Positions 50,049 through 61,859 of a DNA stretch of 64,000 bases are shown here, in pieces; within the stretch, counting starts at the first letter, position 1; each line of letters starts with the position of its first letter. The stretch is taken from contig JAECUM010012879.1 in assembly GCA_016617855.1 (NCBI GenBank), positions 1 to 64,000 on the forward strand, in the 5' to 3' direction. The stretch comes from Megalonaias nervosa. Taxonomy: Eukaryota > Mollusca > Bivalvia > Unionida > Unionidae. A program made the position numbers and the translations under genes. The notes below the pieces were generated by a model, which did not search any database, was not told the origin of the DNA, and saw nothing but the letters and a program-made list of their open reading frames with translations.

Positions 50049-50051
<3 letters not shown>

Positions 50052-50079
<28 letters not shown>

Positions 50080-50145
50080 CATACATACATACATACATAC
50101 ATACATGCATGCATGCATACATATATACATACATACACTCTTGAA
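50052..50145. repeat. (ACAT)n microsatellite
   Basis: About 14 clean units, then GCAT/ATAC variants. Confidence 0.93.
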
Positions 50146-50174
50146 AATTGGTTCATAAGTGAAGCCACCACCCC

Positions 50175-50660
50175 AAGTTCATCCAGTCAGATGCAAAAAT
50201 CATTTCATTATTAATCATGCATGTCATTTTTAATCAAACACTAATAAGATCTTGATAATTTAGATGTGAAATCACACTTTAATGTGACGGATGTTGCTTT
50301 TAATAAAACTTTTCCAAGACATTGATGATATGAATTTATATTCTAAGTTTGATTTAAGTCTAATAAGAATCCAAAATGCAGATTGTTAACAACTTCAGTC
50401 AGTCAGATGCAAGATCACCTCACAAATATAAGTGGATGGTGCTCATATATATATACTTGCTTGAGAGATTAAACATTTAAACTTATATTCTAAGTTTGAT
50501 CAAAAAGAGGATAATACATACGGCCTCCACATTGGTATAAACCTCAGTTAATCAGATGCATGTTTTCCCTATTAAAACATGTGTGGATGTCGCTCATACT
50601 GGATATTGATGAGATAAAGTTATATTCCAAATTTTATCGAAATTCCTCCTAAATGGTAAA
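50175..50660. repeat. Degenerate tandem repeat, about three units of 120-215 bp
   Basis: Each unit has CAGTCAGATGCA near its start (about 50185, 50400 and, as TTAATCAGATGCA, 50549), then GTGGATG..GCTCATA, then TTATATTCTAAGTTTGAT. Spacing is irregular, so the array is old. Confidence 0.6.
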
Positions 50661-50664
50661 AAGT

Positions 50665-51540
50665 AAATGTTATCATATGCATGAAAGATGACAGATACCA
50701 CACAACGCACTTACAGACGTAGGACAGTGCCCGAAGTTGACTTGGTCTTATGGCCTGGTGAGTTAAAATTGTAAGTTGAAAAAGAGATATAATTCTCAAA
50801 ATGGATGTCGGAGTAAGATCTGCAATATTTTCTTTTGATCCCAGCTATGCATCATACTTTGTCTTTTGCACTATTTTTCTTCGGATCAACCAGACCATAT
50901 GAAAGGTCATATATTGAGGGGGACATATTGGATATTAGATCCTTGGCAATTTAATTTAAACGAACTAGACATCATAAGAAGACTTTGAGTGAAGCGCTCA
51001 TATCCGTACAACCATCCGCTCAGGAGGAGTAGTGATGAGATTTTCGAGATTGCCATCATGGCGGCCATATTGGCTGTCGGATCAGTACAGTCGACTAGAA
51101 ATCAATCATAGTCTATTGGTATTAGTATATCCATTATTTATGACTAATAGTGATAACAAATTTTCAAAATGGCTACCGTGCCGTCGATACTGCATGTTAC
51201 AGGGACGCCATTTTATTATATCAATTGACACGAATGCGTCTGTGAAGTCTGGCGATAATCCTTCGAGTAGTTTAGGATGAGTAAAGATAACAAACGTATG
51301 CTAACAGACTACAGACAAAAGACTTAAGGCATTAAAAATGTTTTACTTTTGTGATTCTATATATCATTTTTTTATTATGAAGTTTTAAAGCCAAATTTCA
51401 AAATAAAGCGATGACTCAATTTTTAGTAAGGAAATTAAATGTAAACAGGGGACTTACGATGTTTAATATATTTCCACTAATCAAATTTCTTCTCAGAATC
51501 ACGGCGGTGGCCTAAAGTCTTAAGAATACATTGAATACAA
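50665..51540. other. Non-coding stretch, nothing recognised
   Basis: A short frame at 51032-51280 has no known motif. Confidence 0.5.
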
Positions 51541-51545
51541 CCAGT

Positions 51546-51703
51546 ACCGGATTTAGGCATAAGCTAAACAAACTACAGCTTAGGGCCTCACAGTATGAAC
51601 TCACAGTCTGAAGGGGCCTCTCAAATTTATTTTATACCAAAGAAGGACTCTACAGCTTCCCATAGCTTAGGGCCTCACTATGTCTAAATCCGGCATACTG
51701 AAT
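51546..51703. mobile_element. Possible short hAT-like non-autonomous element
   Basis: CCGGATTTAGGCATA near the left end is mirrored by TATGTCTAAATCCGG at the right end, and CTTAGGGCCTCAC occurs twice inside. The length is about 160 bp. The superfamily is a guess. Confidence 0.5.
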
Positions 51704-51709
51704 GCAACG

Positions 51710-53960
51710 ATCGTTTGGTAGAATTAAGAGGAGATTATGCTGGTATGATGCAAGTGATGAATTTTATGGAAATCCATTCTGGACACGTGTTTGGTTATTA
51801 ACGAAGGTGGCAGTAATATGCAAATTATTATGAGTCTAGACTGAAATTTTGTATCTTTACAATCTAATTTTGAAGAAAATAGAAAATAAATTATCGCATT
51901 GATAAATAAAAAGTGCCCAGAACAAAAGAAAAATTAATAAAATGCACACTTGACCACTATCTTTTTTTAGTATAACAAAGAAAATGGCCTGTCCTTCCAT
52001 GTCTCCTTATTTTCTGTGGAAAGTTGCATATTAAAAATATCTTCTTCCTAAGACCTTTATCATTCATCAATCAGCATTAAATGAAACTGCTATTTTATTG
52101 TATTGTGGCTTCTATATCTACTCGTTAACATAATCGGGTTTTTATTGTGGACGTGATTTATTATTATCGTTTAACTTTGTCAAAACCAATTAAATTTCAT
52201 ATTCTTTAGTGGATGGAAATAATGATTAAACATTCTTATTTGAGGGGATAGAATATATGTGAAAACTTTGCTCAGTTTCTTAATTACTGGACTTAATTAT
52301 TCACTGCCTTTCACATTTTTCATGTCCTTTGCCATCCTTTGCGGTAGCACAATGATGTTCATCCACATAAATAATGAAAGCCCCAATTGGTAATTTATTC
52401 AAGATGTTAGAATTAGAGAGCATTTTAAAGGCATCACTCAGTCATTCTGCATTGTGATAGCCTACTAAACACTTACAGTTTTGTTCAGCCATTACATTGT
52501 AACCTCAAGTAAGATATGCACTATGCTCAGCCGTAATTTGGACCATTTGGACAAGCTCACTAACAAGAGATACTCCAGTCATTTATGTCATGCACTATGA
52601 CATTTGCATTTCCTGTGATGTAAACTCTAGCTACGATGTATGCTGTACGACGTATGCTCCTGTGTTATGTGCTAGAAGTCCAGTGGCAAAATTGCCTGTG
52701 CCTGGCGGTCATGTTGGGAGTCAAAATGCACTGTTTTGTTAGTTATGATACAGTTGCTCGAGGTTCAAGATCGGTCTAAACTAATATGACTTTGGCGTAG
52801 TAGAAAATTAGCTTCGTGTCCAGTTTACTCACCAAGCCGAATTTTGCCTGCCAACCCTAGAAAGTTTTTGAATAATACAAATATTTTAAAGCAAAACAAA
52901 TAGTTCAGGATATTTTTAACGCTGTGACCAATCAGGATTTTATTTCATTCATATGTAAGGCTGCAACATTTACCAAAGATTCTAAATGTGTATACAGAAT
53001 GCAATAACCGAAATGATGCCATTTAATCAAAATGATTTGAAAATCAACCTTTCCAACAATCTGCACATCTGATGGTTATTTATATGTAAAACGTAGACGG
53101 TGTAAATGCTGTATGCGATTGTTTAATTTGCTGTCCATGGTTACCAAGTATTACGACAGGAATCATTGTCTAAAACATGTATTTGTTGAATATATTTGAC
53201 AATTTAGCAAAATTATCCTAGGATTGTCGTAATACTGTTTTGTACTGCTACACATATGTGCATGGTGAAAACATCGACAACGCAACCGGACGTGCAGGAT
53301 GATTTCTACAATAACCATAAGAAACTGTAGTGCCAGGTTAAAAATATGAAACGGTGTTTCATTAAAATAAAATTTTACTCATCAAAAGCTGATAATGAAT
53401 ATGTTTATTTAATGTTTTTGTAGGGGTCTCTCTTTTTTTTTTTTTTCATAATAAATAATTTATTTTAAAGAATTGTTAGGCAGCAAGATCAGTGAATCAT
53501 ATCGCGTATATAATGTTGTGTGATGTACCACAGTCAATTCTCTTCAACTTTGGCTTTTTCCTAATAATACCAAATTCGACGTGCAACTCGTATATACTTT
53601 ATGAAAATTATTGCAAAGAAATCTCTTTAAACAATCGTTTGAAGCAGAGATTTAAAAATTTATTATTTAATTGGAACAAACTGTTCCTTCGTAACTGACA
53701 GCGACGTACACGGTTACCGATTTGTCAACTATTCCATGCCTTAAAACTGAACGAAGTCGTTTACATGTGTGTTCGGTATACGCTATAGCCTTATTCATAG
53801 CTAACAGTATCCCACCTGATAAAAATTTATCTCAATACCATTAGATAAACTAGGTCACGCTGAGACTATAAATCCAGTATATTGTCTGCGTCGGTTCGTA
53901 TACAGCATGCGTCCGCCACGTTAAATTTGTCCAAATTGGCTTGTCTCCCTTCGTTGTTTA
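51710..53960. other. Non-coding stretch, nothing recognised
   Basis: AT-rich with homopolymer runs; no repeat or motif recognised. Confidence 0.5.
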
Positions 53961-53962
53961 TA

Positions 53963-54235
53963 ATGGCAACCAAACGCTTCAGAGATCGTACAGAATCGAA
54001 ATTTTTGGACAAAAGGAGGAAAATTACCTCAGACAATACGATCAAACCACATAACTTAGCTACTAAAGCCTTCTGGGAATATACTGACGAATAGAAGCTT
54101 TGAAACTTTTGACGAGGCCAGTTTAGCAGAGACGCTGCCCATTACGGACTTATTTTATTGTTTTCGTCGCTATTATTTCAGTCGAATGCAAAGGATTTTC
54201 GGTGTAAAAAATTCGCTCTATAGTTAGTTCGTGAT
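53963..54235 (+). pseudogene. Possible DUF3504/Crypton-type fragment, frameshifted
   Basis: From the Met at 53963: ATKRFRDRTESKFLDKRRKI, then ATKAFWEYTDE. After a one-base shift the next frame reads RSFETFDEASLAETLPIT, then DLFYCFRRYYFSRMQR and NSLYS. The layout (basic start, Trp-containing helix, an acidic LAETL stretch, then a Tyr/Arg helix) resembles the N-terminal part of DUF3504-type proteins derived from Crypton tyrosine recombinases. The resemblance is from memory and weak. No catalytic residues are included. Confidence 0.3.
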
Positions 54236-54251
54236 TGTATACAAGATTTGT

Positions 54252-54320
54252 GGAGCCAGTGTGCAATTTGTATTTGACTCGGCGTAAGCGCCTCGTTCAA
54301 TACAAATTCCACACGGACCC
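54252..54320. other. Strong inverted repeat (hairpin), about 32-bp stem, 4-base loop
   Basis: CAGTGTGCAATTTGTATTTG...CGGCG pairs with CGCC...AATACAAATTCCACACGG around a TAAG loop, with a few mismatches. It lies immediately after the possible DUF3504-type fragment. Confidence 0.8.
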
Positions 54321-54679
54321 TTTAAATCTCACATACGGTCATTAACAAACTATATAGTATTATATATCAAGCTTAATAAGTTACTTACTGTAACTCCCAA
54401 TATTGGTCAGTGCCTATGGGTATAGACAAGAAAGTATGATTCAATAATAGCTACCTTTGCGTACTGATTACTAATCGCTGTAAGCTTCAAATTTAAAGCA
54501 AGTAATAGGAGACAAATGCAGATTATATAGAACAGAACAGAACAAAACAAAACAAAACTTTTATTAATAAAAGTAAATCTCAGGACACACATACGAGTGG
54601 CATATAAGAATACCACAACTTCTACAATATTGTAATGCGACGTCACTAACACATGGAGATACAAATCACATCATAGGTC

Positions 54680-54985
54680 AACATTTTATGTGATGTGTGA
54701 TGTGATATGGATTTTTCTGTCATATCGCTACGATGTCTGCAGTGTGACAGTTTATAGTGATGTCTAGCACTGGGGCATCATGCCGCAGACATTTAACATG
54801 ATGTCCCACCCAGTGACATTATCCTGACACCAGAACGACAAGTCCTAACACTAACCTCTTAATGCTGAGCGCCTAGCGAGGCAGCTGTTAGTACCATTAT
54901 TTATAAGTCTTTGGTATGACTCGGCGGGGGTTCTAACCCTCGACCTCCCGTATCCTAGGCAGACGCTCTAACCACTAGGCCCAAC
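54680..54985 (-). mobile_element. SINE family A, minus-strand copy
   Basis: On the minus strand: GGCCTAGTGGTTAGAGCG head, an imperfect B box (GAGGGTTAGAACCC), the body with 'AGGCGCTCAGCATTAAGAGG', and a 3' end GATATGACAGAAAAATCC. It lacks the AATAAAGCTACGTTA segment found in copies 1 and 2, so it may be a subfamily. The tail is CACATCACA rather than a pure CA run. Confidence 0.88.
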
Positions 54986-55094
54986 AATTTATCATAGCAA
55001 GACCCAACATTCTGACGTTTGTGACATCATTTGGGTACATGCATGTAACACTGTTTTCGTCGAGCACAATGTCTCTCAGGGAGTGTACAAAAGT

Positions 55095-55165
<71 letters not shown>
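55095..55165. repeat. (GT)n(GA)n microsatellite
   Basis: GT to about 55111, GA to 55165. Confidence 0.95.
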
Positions 55166-55167
<2 letters not shown>

Positions 55168-55727
55168 TTGTTGTGACGTATGGAAAATTTACGCTTCCAC
55201 AGATGGCGGAAAGTTTATGATACTGTTATCATTATTACAGTAACAAATTTGGCAAGATTTTGGAGAATTTTGCGATTTTTTGTGGCACATAAGGTTTGTA
55301 ACTTTCCAAAGAATGGTTTGCGGCAATAGAACGTTTTTAGAAACATACCCATTTCTTTGTGAAATTTGGGACAAATAAATAAATATTGGTATCGTCCCCG
55401 ATGTTATTTTAATCACAATGACTGCATTTTTATTCCTCAAACGGTGTATTTTCCCAACGACCGATTTCAAAGGGGATTGAAAGTCATGAACTTACATATA
55501 ACTGTATAAAGAGTATATAACAACTGCATAATATCCTGTTTATGAGAAATACTGTTAAGGTCTTTCTTCAAAGGAATAAAATGACGTCATGCAATCATGT
55601 TTCACTTTTGGTAGATACAGTAAGTAATAAAGAGTAGACAAAACATCGATTCTGTCCTGCTGACCCTATTCCATTTTTTCTTTTCGTTCAATAAAATGGA
55701 AACACACATACTGTTTGTTTACACCCT

Positions 55728-55741
55728 ACAATGAATATCCA
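55728..55741 (+). repeat. Left target-site duplication of the LINE
   Basis: ACAATGAATATCCA, identical to 59660-59673. The last CA may also belong to the element's ATG, so the duplication is 12-14 bp. Confidence 0.88.
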
Positions 55742-56837
55742 TGTCCCTAATGGTTGCTTCTCTTACTTTGATCTTTGCCTTCAGTCGTGCCAGGTTGAAC
55801 AGTCTGCCGTCTGATCGCGTGTGCAGGTAGATCCCTTCTGTGGACGTCCCGAAAGCGTACTTAAGCAGGACAGCGAAGAAGATGCCGAAGAGCGTGGGGG
55901 CAAGGACACAGCCTTGTTTCACTCCGCTGTGGACGTTGAAGGGGTCGGACGATGAGTCATCATACTGCACTGTGCCTTTCATGTCGTCATGGAAGGACTG
56001 GACCATGCTTAGCAGCTTTGGAGGGCATCCAATCTTCGTCAGGATTTTGAAGAGTCCGTCTCTGCTGACCAGATCGAATGCCTTGGTGAGGTCTATAAAG
56101 GCCAGGAAGAGGGGTCTGTGTTGTTCTCTGCACTTCTTCTGCAGTTGCCTGATGGAGAAGACCATGTCGATTGTGGACCTCTCTGCGCGGAACCCGCACT
56201 GAGACTCTGGATACACTCTGTCAGCAAGCGTCTGCAGTCTGTTCAGGATGACTCGTGCGAAGACTTTACCCACGATGCTGAGAAGGGATATGCCCCTGTA
56301 GTTGTTGCAGTCGCTTCTGTCGCCCTTGTTCTTGTACAGGGTTACGATGTTGGCATCTCTCATGTCCTGAGGCACTGCACCTTCATCCCAGCAGTGGCAG
56401 AGGAGGTCGTACAGGTGTGTGAACAGCACGCTGCTGCCGCAGTTGATGACTTCTGCTAGGATGCCATCCTTCCCTGGGGCATTACCTGAGGTCAGTTTCT
56501 CTAAGGCCTTCTTTAGTTCTGCCGCAGTAGGTTTCTCATCCAGATCGGTCATAAAAGGGAGGTTTTCAATGGCGCTGAGGGCATCGTTGGTCACGTGGTT
56601 CTCTCTGGAGTACAGTTCAGAGTAGTACTCCACCCAGCGCTCCATCTGCTTGCCCTTGTCGTGGATGGTATCGCCTTCGGAAGACTTCAGTGGTGCTGTC
56701 ACTTTCTTCGTGGGACCCATTGCTTTATTTATGCCATCGTACATGCCTCTGATGTTTCCGATATCTACTGCTGACTGGATGCTCTGACAGAGCTGAAGCC
56801 AGTATTCATTGGCGCACTGCCGTGCTAACCTCTGCAC
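55742..56837 (-). pseudogene. RTE-like LINE, first half of reverse transcriptase (inverted)
   Basis: Open for most of its length. It reads ARQCANEYWLQLCQSIQSA, GKQMERWVEYYSELYSREN, SGNAPGKDGILAEVI, PQDMRDANIVTLYKNKGD, NNYRGISLLSIVGKVFARV, QCGFRAERSTIDMVF, then FIDLTKAFDLVSRDGLF (RT motif A), and SGVKQGCVLAPTLFGIFF (motif B). It ends after VREATIRD where the element breaks; the last codons up to 55719 come from the target sequence. The catalytic DD of motif C is in the other piece. A frameshift separates it from the endonuclease frame. Confidence 0.9.
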
Positions 56838-58061
56838 TTTGCTTCTGGTAGACCTGTATGCCTGTAGTGTCCTCTGTCAGGGGGAACGCTTGTATTCCAG
56901 GTGGGCACTGCGACGCTCTCGATGGCTGGCATGAGTGTGGCGGAGTTGGCCTCAAACCAGTCGTTGTTCTTTGTCTGCTTCTTACCAAAGATCCTTGTGG
57001 CTGTGCTGTACACAGTATCTCTGATGTGGTTTCATCTCTTTTTGGCACTGCCGTGGGGAGGTTCTGAACTGAACGCCTTGGAGAGGGCGTAAGTGAATTC
57101 TTCAGCCTTGTCTGGATATGACGTCTTGCTCACATCAATGCGTGGTATACCCGCTTGCCTAAAGTGGTGGATCTTCTTTGGCTGAAGCTTCATTTTACAG
57201 CAAACTAGTGAGTGATCGGTGTCGCAGTCAGCGCTGTGGAATGTACGAGTAAGATGGAATGTACGAGTAAGAAGCACACCCTTCATGGCAGACCGTCTCG
57301 TGATGATCAAGTCCAGCTGGTGCCAGTGTTTGGACCGGAGATGCCTCCAAGACACTTTGTGTTGTGGCTTCGTCTGAAAAAATGAATTGGTGATGCTGAG
57401 GTCGTGGTACGAGCACATCTCTAGTAGTCGCTGCCCGTTTTCATTCATCTTCCCAATGTCAAACTTGCCAAGACACAAAGGCCAGGAGTCATGATCGGCA
57501 CCCACCCTAGCGTTGAAGTCGCCCAGTAATATCAAGTTCTCTTCCTTGGGAATTTTGTCGATGAGCGAGTCAAGCTCGTTGTAAAACGCATCCTTGATAT
57601 CTGTAGTGGCGCTGAGTGTGGGAGCGTAAACGCTGATCAGGTTGACTGGCCCGGTTGTGGTGTGGAGGCGGAGAGATAGCAGTCTTTCATTTCCTTGTTG
57701 GCAGGGTACTATCATCCCCAGCAGAGAGTTCCTGACGGCGAATCCAACACCATACTCACTGGCTTCGTCGGTGCTCTTTCCTTGCCAGAAGAACGTGTAG
57801 TTCTTTTCTCTGAGGGACCCGGAATCTGGTAGCCGTGTCTCCTGTAGTGAGGCGATGTCGACATGGAGTCTTGCAAGTTTGTCGTTGATGATTGAAGTCT
57901 TTCGAACATCACTGATTGCCTGGAGATCACTTGAGAACCCAGTCAGCATGGTCCGGACATTCCAGGTACCTAGCTTGAGGATTGTTGATTTCCTTGTTGA
58001 TTTTCTTTTGTTGTTTCTTGGTGCAGTAGTTGCAGTCCGCTTGTCAGGTACCTTAAGCCCT
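56825..58061 (-). pseudogene. RTE-like LINE, APE-type endonuclease and linker (inverted)
   Basis: Nuclease that nicks target DNA for target-primed reverse transcription. The long frame (57032-57949) is open upstream to a stop at about 58063 and includes LGTWNVRTM just at its Met. Motifs in order: ASLQETRLPDSG, ISVYAPTL, LILLGDFNARVGADHDSW, VSWRHLRSKHWHQLDLIIT, and a final DTDHSLV. An in-frame tandem duplication of LTRTFH is present (57235-57265). After SAKKR a stop replaces the usual Trp, and the linker (RDTVYSTATRIFGKKQTKN) continues in another frame to 56825. Confidence 0.88.
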
Positions 58062-58660
58062 ACGCACCCAGCAAGGCAGGCGAACTGTGGCGGGACGGCA
58101 CCTTATTGGCTGGGGGCTGCCCAGCTTGAGGCGGGCGATAGCTGTCCAATGAGACCTGTTGATCTCTCCCACCGTCGGAAGCAACCCCTGGCGTCTGACT
58201 CTACGCCAATCGAGTGGTGACTTATAACCGGTAACTGTTGCTTCCCGTGTTGTGTCAACGCTGTGAGGCGAAGCTGGAGTGTCCTCTCCAGGGCGCAAGC
58301 CTGGGCAGGGTGATATGGAGAATCAGCTGTTGCCCATGCAACTGACTCCACCTCTCCACGCAGCTGATGGATCCAAGGGAAAGGACAAGCCGATACGTCG
58401 TGGCACCAGAGATGTCGCAGGAGTTGCCGAGATGACGCTGAAAGCAATGCCAAGACTAAGTCTCCGGATTTTCTGTTGGGGTTTACTCCCTTAGCCTTTC
58501 CCATGAATGGGTACAGTCGCAAGGCAGCGAAGGTTTGAAGTCGGAGTTTACCTTCTCCTAGACGGGCAACCACCCGAGGTTAACGGGCCCCTTCTGCCCG
58601 AAGCATCTGGTTTTGAGGCGCCAGAAACTCGCCTGTCATCCCTTCTCCAGTCAGTTTAAA
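58062..58660 (-). other. RTE-like LINE, 5' untranslated region (inverted)
   Basis: G+C-rich leader of the element. A 156-codon minus-strand frame (58103-58573) crosses it but has no recognisable domain; I treat it as leader sequence. The 5' end meets the plus-strand 3' piece near 58660. Confidence 0.65.
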
Positions 58661-59644
58661 CAGCTCTTTGCAGATGATGTGGCTCTAGCCACTCACACAG
58701 AAGCTGAACTACAATGCCTGATGGACCGCTTTGCTAAAGCATGCGATGAGTTCGGGTTGACCGTCAGCCTAAAGAAAACCAACGTGATGGCTCAGGACGC
58801 GGATCCTCCCAGCATCATCATCAACAACTACAAACTAGAAGTAGTCAGTCAGTTCACGTACCTCGGCTCTACCATCACCAACAACCTCTCACTCGATGCC
58901 GAACTCAACAAGCGGATTGGAAAGGCGTCAACAACTCTCTCTAGGTTGTCGCAGAGAGTGTGGAACAACAGCATGCTGACCCTGAACACTAAGATATCCG
59001 TGTACCGTGCCTGTGTGCTAAGCACCCTCCTGTACGCCAGCGAAACCTGGACCCTGTATGCCTCACAGGAGAAAAGACTGAGCGCCTTTCACATGCGATG
59101 CCTCCGACGCATACTCGGGATCACCTGGAGCGATCGAGTGACAAACAACGAGGTGCTTGAACGTGCCAAGATTCCCAGCATGGTCACACTCCTCCGCCAA
59201 CGTCGCATCAGATGGCTGGGCCATGTACGTCGGATGGATGACGGACGGATCCCCAAAGACCTTCCTTATTCGAAGCTTGCCTCTGGCAGAAGATCGATCG
59301 GACGGCCACATCTCCGCTTCAAGGATATCTGCAAGCGCGACATGAAAGCCCTTGAGATCGATGTCAACACCTGGGAAGAGCTTGCTCTAGACAAGTCCAG
59401 CTGGCGACGTGCTCTGATCACTGGTCTGAAAGCCGGCGAGGACAAGCTACGACTGCTTGCTGATGAAAAACGATCTCAGAGGAAGAGGAAGCAGCTCCAA
59501 CCCACACCAGACTTAACCTTCAAGTGCAGCAACTGCAGCAAGAATTGCCACTCCCGTGTGGGGCTCCATAGCCACAGAAGACGCTGCACAACTACCAACC
59601 GGGACACCTCTCATGGACGCATTTCCATCGTCTCTCGAGACTAA
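58661..59644 (+). pseudogene. RTE-like LINE, second half of RT and C-terminal zinc motif
   Basis: Starts at LFADDVALATHTEAELQ with the catalytic ADD of motif C (58667-58678). It continues through FGLTVSLKKTNVM, VSQFTYLGSTITNNLSLD, RIGKASTTLSRLSQRVW, YRACVLSTLLYASETWTLY, HMRCLRRILGITW, RRIRWLGHVRRMDDGRIPKD and RFKDICKRDMKALEID. It ends with a C2HC/C2H2-like motif CSNCSKNC...HSHRRRC and a stop at 59644. The first about 17 codons of the open frame (58613-58660) are antisense leader, not RT. This piece has no internal stop. Confidence 0.9.
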
Positions 59645-59659
59645 CGGATGCCAACACAC

Positions 59660-59673
59660 ACAATGAATATCCA
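59660..59673 (+). repeat. Right target-site duplication of the LINE
   Basis: ACAATGAATATCCA follows the short 3' UTR (CGGATGCCAACACAC) with no poly(A) run, in keeping with RTE-type 3' ends. Confidence 0.88.
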
Positions 59674-59679
59674 CAATAA

Positions 59680-60800
59680 TGCATAGAACAAATGGTAAAA
59701 AAAAATTACACCGACTGTAACTTAAACACTTGTACAATCGAACATTGATTTATTAAGAATTCACACACTTATACTCGTTTCTGTCAGTTAGAAAAGGGAG
59801 AACATATTGATAAAATTCACTACTCTCTTGTGCTGATTGGGTGAAGGGGAGTGGGGATTATCAATAATTTCCCCCTTTTCATACTGACAGAAACAAGTTC
59901 TCTTGTGCTGATTGGGTGAAGGGGAGTGGGAGTTATCAATAATTTCCTCTTTTCATACTGGGCAGCTCGTTGTTCTTCAAAGTTCCTCCCAATAGTGAAA
60001 GCTGAGACCATACCTGTTCAATTAGATCAACTCGCATCACCCAACTTCAAGAATAAGAGGTTAGTCTGTTTTATCATACCTCGTGGTGTCACTGGTAAAA
60101 ACAACAAAATAAACAAAAGAACCTACTTTTGCTTAAAAGAAGGCTTTTGATAAATTGGTCTAATCAAGAGATGCTTTACATTTATCAATCAAATAGTACA
60201 ACTCGATGCAACCAAAATTAACATATAACTTTTGAGTCTCTACAAGAGACTTACAGCAGTTTCTGAGAGAACGTACTCGGTATAACCCCATCCCCATCAT
60301 TCAGTCGTGAGATGTTCATTTAATCTTGATAACCTCCAGATCATGCAAGAGGTCGATTGAAATAAAACTTGATTCGATGTGTATTAAAATAAATACGCCT
60401 TTAAAATAAAATTGGATTTCTTGACTTTAATACTGCTTGAGTTGATTTTGAAGCCGCATCTTGCAACATTACCGAAAACGGTCTATTGATGTTGTAATTT
60501 CACATTCTTTTATTTTATTTGTAAATCAAAGCAGGAGTCAGTAACTTATTCTAATAAAGACATTATTTACTCGCATTACAGACAATATTATTTTCTAAAA
60601 CAAAATGAATTGTGCGGAGACATAGTATTAAACATATTAACGACACTGTCGATCGGGTCGACTTGCAAATAAAGAGCACATTCCATAATTAAAGTATTTG
60701 ATACCTTGTCGAAATTATTAATTCAAGCAATAAAACACGTTTCAGTAAAACCGAGAAAGGCAATCATATGAATTTAATTTATCGAGAGTTATTAGTAGGA
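59680..60800. other. Non-coding stretch with one tandem duplication
   Basis: A 76-bp direct duplication (starts about 59824 and 59900) shares CTCTTGTGCTGATTGGGTGA and TTATCAATAATTTCC. No gene is seen. Confidence 0.6.
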
Positions 60801-60808
60801 TATAGTGG

Positions 60809-61100
60809 GGCACCCTACGGACAATGGGAATTAGCATTACAGGGCCATACTTTGTACCCTACGGACAAGATTTCTACGGACAATGGGAATTAGCATTACG
60901 GGACCCTATTTTGTACCCTACGGACAAGATTTCTACGGACAACGGACAAATGGAGTTTGTACCCTACGGACAATGAGAATTAGCATTACGGGATCCTACT
61001 TTGTACCCTACGGACAAATGGGGTTTGTATCCTACTGGCAGTGGGAATTAGCATTACGGGACCCTACTTTGTACAATACGGACAAATGGGGTTTGTACTC
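60809..61100. repeat. Minisatellite based on CCCTACGGACAA
   Basis: Composite units of ATGGGAATTAGCATTACGGG and CTACTTTGTACCCTACGGAC recur about five times, with variable GATTTCTACGGACAA insertions. One more half unit is at 61440-61475. Confidence 0.85.
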
Positions 61101-61489
61101 CATATACCAATACAAGCCCGAGACTTATATATAAAGCATTACCTAGACCTGAAATTATGTTGGTGGTGTTCATAAATTTGCATAATTATAATGATGCTAT
61201 AAATAGCTATAACCGAGGCAAAGACTAACGCCAAAATCGATGTGACTAAAAGTAACGCTAAAATTACGAAATTGTCCTAGAATTCAACGGAGACTAAACA
61301 TATCCCGGAACATTAGATTCCATAGGTTCAGACTAAAAGTAGTACTAAAATTACGACATTGTCCAGGCAAGATTTATAGCCTCACGGAGACTTCTATGTT
61401 AAATTTGGTCGTTTTCACTATAGCCTCAAGATTTATAGCCTCACGGGACCCTACTTTGTACCCTACGGACAAGGGGAATTGAACATGGG

Positions 61490-61600
61490 GAAATATTGGG
61501 CCTGTCTAGCGACAAAAAAATATTGGGCCTGTCTAGCGACAAAAAAATATTGGACCTGTCTAGCGACAAAAATATTGGGCCTGTATAGCGACAAGAGGAA
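61490..61600. repeat. 30-bp minisatellite, four copies
   Basis: AATATTGGGCCTGTCTAGCG plus ACAAAAAA, repeated head to tail with small length changes. Confidence 0.88.
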
Positions 61601-61859
61601 TGGAACAGGTAGGGTCTATTTTTAGCTACAATGTTTGGTCAATTTCTGTTCAAAAACCCTTGTATGTATTTATAGCTACAACCTGTGGAAAACCCAAGTC
61701 TATATTTATAGCCTCAAAATTTCTAGCTTCAGTGACGTCACTGAACTGGCTGATCTGAATACGCGATACTGTAGGTAGGCAGGTGAAATGAATTGGATAG
61801 GGATAAAGGGAGTTTTATAGGGACGAAGACCAATACACACACAAAAGAAAGGGAGAAAG

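Larger units (their letters stand above)
55742..59659 (+). mobile_element. RTE-like LINE with inverted 5' segment (twin-priming structure)
   Basis: A non-LTR retrotransposon in two opposite pieces. The 5' piece (5' UTR, endonuclease, first half of RT) lies on the minus strand from about 58660 down to 55742. The 3' piece (RT from the FADD motif onward, C-terminal domain, short 3' UTR) lies on the plus strand from about 58661 to 59659. The 5' piece stops after ATIRD and the 3' piece resumes at LFADD, adjacent residues in intact relatives. ACAATGAATATCCA occurs at 55728-55741 and 59660-59673, bracketing both pieces as one target duplication. Base composition is clearly richer in G+C than the surroundings. 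Confidence 0.92.

Noticed and set aside
58103..58573. 156-codon minus-strand protein
   Set aside because: It lies in the LINE's 5' leader and has no domain; the frame is likely incidental to G+C-rich sequence.
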